Assembly (NCBI GenBank): GCA_945859605.1
Contig: OX243819.1
Location: 10,888,619-10,952,618 of the forward strand
DNA from: Lumbricus rubellus
Taxonomy: Eukaryota; Annelida; Clitellata; Crassiclitellata; Lumbricidae
Reading direction: 5' to 3'
DNA: 64,000 nt
A model generated the notes under the pieces. That model worked only from the letters and a program-made list of their open reading frames with translations, was not told where the DNA came from and ran no database searches. Position 1 is the stretch's first letter, and every line of letters starts with the position of its first letter. Shown piece after piece: positions 58,901 through 64,000 of this stretch. The position numbers and the translations under genes were made by a program.

Positions 58901-59637
58901 CCAAGATAAAGAACAAGATAAAGACATAAAGAGAAAGTCTCAAGACTAAGACCATACAACCCTGCCAAAAATTTTATTACCGAAATGCAAATAGATCGGC
59001 AAATAGATCTATTATTTTATTTCAGAGTTAGGCCTACTTCAAAACACACGCTATAGCAGCTACATACTCATAAACAGATGTCACGTGACCACTATTCATA
59101 TTTGGTCCAACCGCTACTATTCTGCTGAATACGAAATAGCTATTTGGCCGCTATTCGACCCCGAAATGAATAGGAAGCGAATATCTGGTACAGTCCTAAT
59201 TTTTACGGAATACAATGTGCATTTGGGGACTAAAATGTGCAATGTGCATTCATAGGTGCATTTTTAGATGGCCAATAAAACTGAGATTCAGAGGTATAAT
59301 TTCTAAGATCAATAATTTCCTAATCATAAATTTTTGTCACGAGGCCCACATTTCCCTTAAGAAAAATCATGTGTGTGTGTGTGTGCACACGTGTGTGTAT
59401 GCCTATTTAGTCAATATTTCTCTAAAAGCTAGATTCATTTCAGATTACATGCAATGGGAAAAGTACATACACGGCGCCAAACGCTCTTGCTCTGTTGAAC
59501 GCAAACTCAACGTAGCTTGATGTGAGGTTTGGTCCGTGGATCCCAGCATCCAGACACCATCTGTTGATATCTGACGACGTTGCCTCCGTGTCGTCGTTGA
59601 TTGACGCATAGATTGTGAATGCCGCCTGCATACTCAT
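49452..59637 (-). CDS. p25-alpha (TPPP) domain fused to three PTBP/hnRNP L-like RRMs, 13 exons, complete
   Basis: Coding exons in transcript order: 59637-59471, 58464-58323, 57623-57570, 56893-56762, 55890-55786, 55052-54936, 54569-54536, 54155-54066, 53551-53466, 52926-52838, 51301-51227, 50491-50422 and 49526-49452. All phases match; total 411 residues. Residues about 6-75 resemble the p25-alpha domain of tubulin polymerisation-promoting proteins (AFTIYASIND.., SSYVEFAFNRAR, NLTIGELDVMIAEMA). Residues about 126-198, 230-300 and 325-405 are RRM folds: LTPTSVLTFDNVPES..FGKIHLL; TTNGLYNLFSLYGKVNFTFLL..LNGVELWGMPLKVNV; SSCLSVAGIP..LHVQMNSTSEAIDAIM..ERLNVRFKDF. The middle one is closest to hnRNP L/PTBP RRM3. 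Function is unknown; RNA binding with a possible microtubule link is inference. Confidence 0.85.
52214..52310. mobile_element. Fragment related to the 13372-13550 MITE
   Basis: Shares the start 'gcttaaagtgtg', the 'aggtcatgga.agcgt' block and 'ccgtcctgccacttatttggcc' with 13372-13550. The right half is missing and there is no duplication. Intronic in the minus-strand gene. Confidence 0.6.
53466..55052 (-). CDS. RRM2 of the fusion gene, four exons
   Basis: Exons 55052-54936, 54569-54536, 54155-54066 and 53551-53466. The NEVFDRVMEITNFRPL, TTNGLYNLFSLYGKVNF, KSWVSFEDKEQADK and MLNGVELWGMPLKVNVS segments follow the order of hnRNP L/PTBP RRM3. Confidence 0.85.
55786..56893 (-). CDS. RRM1 of the fusion gene, two exons
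   Basis: Exons 56893-56762 and 55890-55786, joined phase 0. They encode the beta1 strand (SVLTFDNVP), helix 1, FGKIHLLQ, then VHLVMDKEAAKRCLDYFQM and the final strand GEIVVVDLEE. RNP motifs are degenerate (no canonical aromatic pair in beta3), as in PTBP/hnRNP L RRMs. Confidence 0.78.
56914..57200 (+). mobile_element. tRNA-derived SINE, family B
   Basis: Box A-like TAGTATAATGGATAAC, box B-like GGTTCGAATCC, and a 3' body with 'gcggtctgtcaacc' and 'aataaataaa'. Related to 61868-62160 and unrelated in its tail to family A. Intronic in the minus-strand gene, inserted opposite to it. Confidence 0.82.
58323..58464 (-). CDS. p25-alpha/RRM gene, exon 2: end of p25-alpha domain
   Basis: Phase 2 entry gives V-NLTIGELDVMIAEMAVKYKD, the C-terminal helix of p25-alpha, then a charged helix. 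Donor gtgagt is preferred; gtgaaa six bases earlier would also keep phase 0. Confidence 0.82.
59471..59637 (-). CDS. p25-alpha/RRM gene, first coding exon
   Basis: Starts at ATG (59637) preceded by an acceptor-like tatgtcag ending at 59645, so a non-coding exon probably lies upstream. Encodes MSMQAAFTIYASINDD and SSYVEFAFNRARAFGA, ending in phase 2 at donor gtatgt. The second in-frame ATG (59631) is two codons downstream. Confidence 0.82.
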
Positions 59638-60371
59638 TTCTGTTCTGACATAGAAACAAAACAACAAACTACCTTGAACAGCAGATCTAAACAAGAATAA
59701 CAAAATCATTTCCCCAAAATAGCAGGCAGCGATTGTGATCCATTGGGGCAGTAAAAATTCAGAGTCCCCAAACAATACGCCTACGCGAACTGCAATTTGC
59801 AGAAATTTAATTCATAACTTCAGTGGGAGACGGACAGAGACATCCGTCTATATAACATCCATAGCGCCAAAGAGCATTTTGGCAAGATGTGTGATTGACT
59901 GCATATTGACAGAGGTTTTAACACATATGCATATGTCCTCTGAAAACATTTAAAATCCTTGCTGGGTTATGTTATGATTGAGGTGGATGGGGAATCTATA
60001 TACAGAGAAGAAACTGAAAAATATATATTATGGCAAAATATACCTAAAATAACCAATCAATTAAAAATGACCATTAATATTTTTCCACTTGCACCACGCA
60101 AACCAGTTTCGTTTAAAAACCACAGTAACTTCGCAAAGGTTCGCAAGTAACTTATGTTTACATGCTTTCGGGACAAAAACTCGCTCCAATTTGGAACCAG
60201 TTGGCCATAAATTCTGATTTTAAAATCAGCAGTTTGGTTGGCCTCTGGATCTGAAAATTTCCGACACAAATTCACTGAGCACTCTTCTCCGTTTAAAACC
60301 GGCATCTATTAACGCTGTTCGGGAAAGATTTATTTGTCAATATCGCAGAGAAATGGTAACACGGGACTTAC

Positions 60372-60540
60372 GATTAAAAGGAGTACTAATTAGCAAATCT
60401 AAAATGCCGAACGTGTAGATCGAGCTACTCTTAACCTGAATCAATATGGCGATCGAGTCGTCTGTTCCGTGGTTGCTATCATTTGGAAATATTGGTCGCT
60501 ATTACGCGCCAAAAGCCGCGAGATGTGCAGCTAAATAAAG
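60372..60540 (-). promoter_or_regulatory. Probable promoter and non-coding first exon of the p25-alpha/RRM gene
   Basis: A strong minus-strand donor gtaagt (60371-60366) with a matching acceptor before the coding exon (59645) suggests a 5' UTR exon from 60372 to about 60480. The adjacent DNA is CpG-richer and contains CAATATGGCG, similar to the ATGGCG core bound by YY1 near start sites. No TATA box is evident. Inference only. Confidence 0.35.
60446..60538 (+). CDS. Possible 30-residue micro-ORF in the promoter region
   Basis: ATG GCG.. opens 30 codons (starts MAIESSVPWLLSFGNIGRYY) and ends TAA. The composition looks protein-like (amphipathic, basic end), and it lies divergent to the p25-alpha/RRM gene. 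No family recognised; the ATG overlaps a promoter-like motif, so chance is the leading explanation. Confidence 0.15.
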   Translation: MAIESSVPWLLSFGNIGRYYAPKAARCAAK

Positions 60541-60791
60541 AAAATAATCCTAGCTTTATCAATACAACACAATACAATACATTATTAGTAATTTATACAG
60601 CGCTTTAACAAAAACAAGTCTTGCACAACAGCGCGCTTCACTACAAATCTAGTTATAATGCAATGAAAACAAATGAGTTTTAACTTTGATTTAAAATCTG
60701 CAATAGCCTAGGCCTATAGATGAGCACTGGCGAATGGAGGTCGTAGACTACCGTATCGATTCGTATCATTCGTATCCATTATATTTATAAG

Positions 60792-61134
60792 CATAGGCGT
60801 ACGGGAGATTTCAGCAGTGGAGGGGGGGGCAAGGATTGAACTTCTGCCCGAAAAATATATCCGTCAAACCGTAAAAAAAGTTGACGACCTTTTTTTTAGT
60901 CATTCGGACCTGTGTTTGCCCGAAAAACCGGACTTGCCCGAAAGTTCACGACCTTTTTTTAGTCATTCGGTTCTGTGTTTGCCCGAAAAACCGGACTTGC
61001 CGAAAGTCGAAGGTTGACGACCTTTTTTCTTTAGTCATTCGGTCTGTCTTTGCCCGAAAAACCAACCAGACTTGCCCGAAACGAAAGTGGGGGGCAATTG
61101 CCCCCCCATGCACCCCCGCCTCGTACGCCTAACG
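60792..61134. mobile_element. hAT-like MITE, termini with GGCGTACG, 343 bp
   Basis: Ends CATAGGCGTACGGGAG and CTCGTACGCCTAACG. Flanks TTTATAAG and TTTATGAG match at 7 of 8. Inside is a threefold repeat of about 65-70 bp containing GACGACC, a T-run, AGTCATTCGG and 'cccgaaaaacc'. Confidence 0.78.
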
Positions 61135-61337
61135 TTTATGAGTGCACAATGCCTATCGAAGAATGACTATTCAGACTAATCAGACTTTCAGAGGCGCTCA
61201 TCTCATCACATAAACTCCGTGGAAAAAGAAATGCAGTGTTCTATTAGACTATGCAATTTAAAGAATAAGAGACTGATGACTCCACCAAGTGGAGAGGTTG
61301 GCAAATCCACCTCACCATAGGGTGGAATGGGGGGTCG

Positions 61338-61600
61338 CAATGGCGTAGCCAAGGGGTTTCGGGGGTTAACCCCCCCAGTTGGCTTGGAGAAAAGTTTTTT
61401 AAAGGTTATTTATCCACCTAAACAAGAAACAACAAAACAATTGTTTGTTGTAAACAATTGTTTTCTTCTCTTTGTTACTGTAATACCTTTTCATTATTTA
61501 ATTTATTTACTGTGATACTGTTTGGTTGGTGTCAGAAAGGGCATCCGGCCATACCCCCCCCCCCCCCCCACCTCATCATAAACTCCTGGCTACGCCACTG
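61338..61600. mobile_element. MITE, termini CARTGGCGTAGCCA, 263 bp
   Basis: Inverted ends CAATGGCGTAGCCAAGG and CCTGGCTACGCCACTG with G/C runs just inside, the same design as the other hAT-like MITEs here. No matching flanking octamer was found. Confidence 0.7.
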
Positions 61601-61867
61601 GCCGTGGACGAATTTTCGCTGTTTCCACGCAGTCACAGTTTCGCAGCTAGTCTATTCACCAGCAGATGCTATGGAGTGTCTTCAGGGTGATTTAAATCGC
61701 CGGCGATGACGATGGCGCTGTGCTATAGCTAGCTATTGTAGGGTGAAAACTATTCAAGCAGAAACGCAAGCTCGCAGAAGAAGGTTGTCGCGAAGGCGGA
61801 GCGAGAACGGTAGATTGCTAGGATCAGCAGATGACCTCGAGGGGGAATTACTTGGGGAGAGGGGGCG

Positions 61868-62160
61868 GTAGCGTAATGAATAACACGCTGGCGTAGAGTG
61901 CGAGAGGTAAGTCTAGCGATCGAGTTCGAGCCCCGTTGGGCGGTTATGTTATGTAGGCTGCTATTAGCGCCATGTATTGCATGCTGTCTGTCCAGTTAGT
62001 AGGCATATAATTATAGTTAGGCCTAAGATTTATGTATTCTGTGATCTGCGTCCTTATGAATTGTTTTAATTGCATAGGCCCAATTGCACACTGTAGCCTA
62101 ACCGGTTGCGGTCTGTCAACCGGATTGTTTCAATAAATAGATTGTTATTATTAGGCTATA
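61868..62160 (+). mobile_element. tRNA-derived SINE, family B
   Basis: Box A-like TAGCGTAATGAATAAC, box B-like GAGTTCGAGCCCC, the same 'gcggtctgtcaaccgga' 3' block and a 'caataaatag' end as 56914-57200. Confidence 0.82.
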
Positions 62161-62337
62161 TTAGGCTATAGGTTAAAACGCCTGCACATGTAGGCCCAAA
62201 CCTTAGGCCTATAAGCAATTAAGCATATGCCTATTCGGCCTAATACTATTGAATAATAGGTCTAAAAGGCGAGTTTGAATTAGGCCTAGGTATTCAACAC
62301 GAGATGGGAAAATAAGTAACAGTTTACTGATTAGCCA

Positions 62338-63069
62338 CATGGGCGCCCGCACATAGGGGCAAGGGGGGGCACTTGCCCCCCCTGGAAAATGGAAATTTAT
62401 TTTGTTAACAACCATTTTTGGGTTTTTAACAAATTTCTTCGCATTAAAGCACTAATGATACGAATGATACACACAGTGAAAGCCAGAAACCTATGTTTAG
62501 AAATCTCTGTAGATATAAACATGCTCTTAATTTTCTGCCTTGCATAATCAACATCTTGTTAAAAGCTAGAACAGTGATAATTGGCGGTTAACCCTTCGGC
62601 AGGCGCCCGTGCAAATAGTATTTTTCTATTGATTATGACCTACTTGATTGGATTCTCGCTGTCATGCAACCTTTCACAACTGCACAAAATTAAGTAGGCT
62701 ATCAATAGAAGTAGCTAGAGGAACACTTGCACCTTGAAAACTTACACCTATTTTTTGTTCACTTATTCATTCATTCAATGGACTTATAATATTACAGTGC
62801 CGCTTCAGGAACCCACATTTAACATCTAGTCATCTACTTTTTAAAAAAATTTCTTCGCACTAAAGAAATTATTCATATTAGGCCTAAAGCTGATACACAA
62901 AATGAAACTGAAAAATATTTGCATTAATAGGAAACCTCATTAAAAAAATACTCGTACTCTTAATTTCCAGCTTTGCATTTTTCAAGCTCTTGTTACTAAA
63001 CATTTATCGTAACTGTGACCATCGAAAAATTTTTGCCCCCCCCTGAAAAAATTTCTGCGGGCGCCCATG
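62338..63069. mobile_element. hAT-like element, termini CATGGGCGCCCGCA, 732 bp
   Basis: Perfect 14-bp inverted termini and a perfect 8-bp duplication ATTAGCCA at 62330-62337 and 63070-63077. The interior has no open frame. A diverged relative is at 34896-35197. Confidence 0.92.
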
Positions 63070-63077
63070 ATTAGCCA

Positions 63078-64000
63078 ACTTTGTGTTTGTGATCGATCCT
63101 TTATAGGCCTAAATAGAACCAATATAGGCTACTTGTAGTCTATTGCCCTATACGCTTTAGAATTTTCAAGTTTTGGGTCACGTCAGAAATCTATGACGTC
63201 ACCCTTTGGATGACGTCAGTTTGAGAATTACACAAAATAATTGAAGATGAGGCGTTGATTTAATTGAGATACATACACTATTATACAAATATATCACGTG
63301 ATGTAGGCCCAATATGGGTGTCCACTGAAGACTTTACTGTGGGGTTGGATATAGAATATAGGCCAATAGGGCAGTATGAAAATTGTGGAAAAATAACTGG
63401 GGGGTTTGGCCTATGATAAACTTGAAATTGGGGCATGAAAAGCATACTTTAACATGGGGCTCTAAAAATGACTGGGGGTCAACCCCCCCCCCCCCCAACC
63501 CCCCCGGCAATTCTCACCCTGCAATAGGGGTAGAACAAACTATGCCCCAAATTCCGGTAATTCTCACCCGCATGACTTTGAACTGCCGCTGAAGAGATGC
63601 ACTTACTTAGCACTTAGTCCTTCCTCGCGCTGGCAGCGCATCGGGCGACACAGCCTCTAACTTTGTTAGAAGAGTCATCTGAAGAGATGACTGCAGTCAT
63701 TTGATCTCTCGTCTATAGCCTACTCTTTCGGACTGTTCGCAGTAGGCCTAAAGGCCTATATATAGCCTATATGATAATAAACAGTAGGCTAAACCTTCGT
63801 GCCAAAAATTCTACAGAATAATTTAGTCAACGTGTTATTTCCTTGTTCATGTAGGCCTATGGCTAGTAAGTTGCAGTGTGTCAACTTAGTTTCTTGAAAA
63901 GGCCTAAGCGAAATTATTTTTATTGATATTATCCTGTGTGACGCATAAAATGTTATAGGCCTAGGCCCTATGCCTATAGTCAGTGTTTCAAACCATAGAT
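63078..64000. other. Right end of window, no gene seen
   Basis: AT-rich DNA with C-runs near 63482-63512 and many AGGCCTA words. The run of G-rich and C-rich patches (63395-63530) may be part of another MITE, but ends could not be paired. Confidence 0.5.

Noticed and set aside
60817..61132. Repeated CLPEKPDLPESS-like frames
   Set aside because: Encoded by the internal threefold repeat of the 60792-61134 MITE.

Overview
This is a eukaryotic, animal (metazoan) window, most likely from a marine invertebrate. All genes have many short exons separated by GT..AG introns. The gene content (QRICH2-like, SPRED with EVH1 and Sprouty domains, a p25-alpha protein) is animal. The non-coding DNA is AT-rich and packed with microsatellites, tRNA-derived SINEs and short DNA transposons. 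I cannot name the phylum from sequence alone. There are no bacterial-type operons, no CRISPR array and no rRNA.

Four protein-coding genes can be assembled by joining exons whose splice phases agree. (1) About 977-21490, + strand: the 3' part of a QRICH2-like gene (DUF4795 coiled-coil family, sperm-flagellum associated in mammals); its 5' end lies off the left edge. (2) 28069-35869, + strand: a complete six-exon type I membrane protein with signal peptide, Cys/Asn-glycosylation-rich lumenal part, one C-terminal membrane helix and short tail, probably LAMP-like. (3) About 39828 (tentative) or 42535 to 47167, + strand: SPRED, with EVH1, c-Kit-binding-like and Sprouty domains. (4) 49452-59637, - strand: a complete 13-exon gene for 411 residues that joins an N-terminal p25-alpha (TPPP) domain to three PTBP/hnRNP L-like RRMs. 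SPRED and this gene converge tail to tail. The p25-alpha/RRM fusion is the most unusual gene here.

The rest is a dense transposon landscape. Many hAT-like elements can be delimited to the base by 8-bp target-site duplications (4589-4846, 5189-5384, 12954-13115, 13372-13550, 20001-20372, 23753-25458, 26426-27753, 29827-31866, 38582-38884, 40885-41148, 60792-61134, 62338-63069). Intron 2 of the LAMP-like gene holds a three-level nest: a palindromic mariner-type element (28972-32017) split by a hAT-like element (29827-31866), which is split by a TA-flanked element (30322-31034). A further 2.35-kb element with long inverted termini and an unrecognised decayed ORF lies in the last intron of gene 1. 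Two SINE families share the same 3' tail. Elements with different termini share an internal hairpin motif (GACGAC, T-run, GTCGTC).

Layout: 1-21.5 kb QRICH2-like gene; 21.5-28 kb intergenic with microsatellites and two large hAT-like elements; 28-36 kb LAMP-like gene with the transposon nest and a 0.76-kb tetranucleotide array; 36-42.5 kb mostly repeats plus the probable SPRED 5' region; 42.5-47.2 kb SPRED; 49.4-60.5 kb p25-alpha/RRM gene; 60.5-64 kb transposons and a SINE. The genes have no evident shared pathway; QRICH2 and p25-alpha proteins are both linked to microtubules or flagella in other animals, which may be coincidence.
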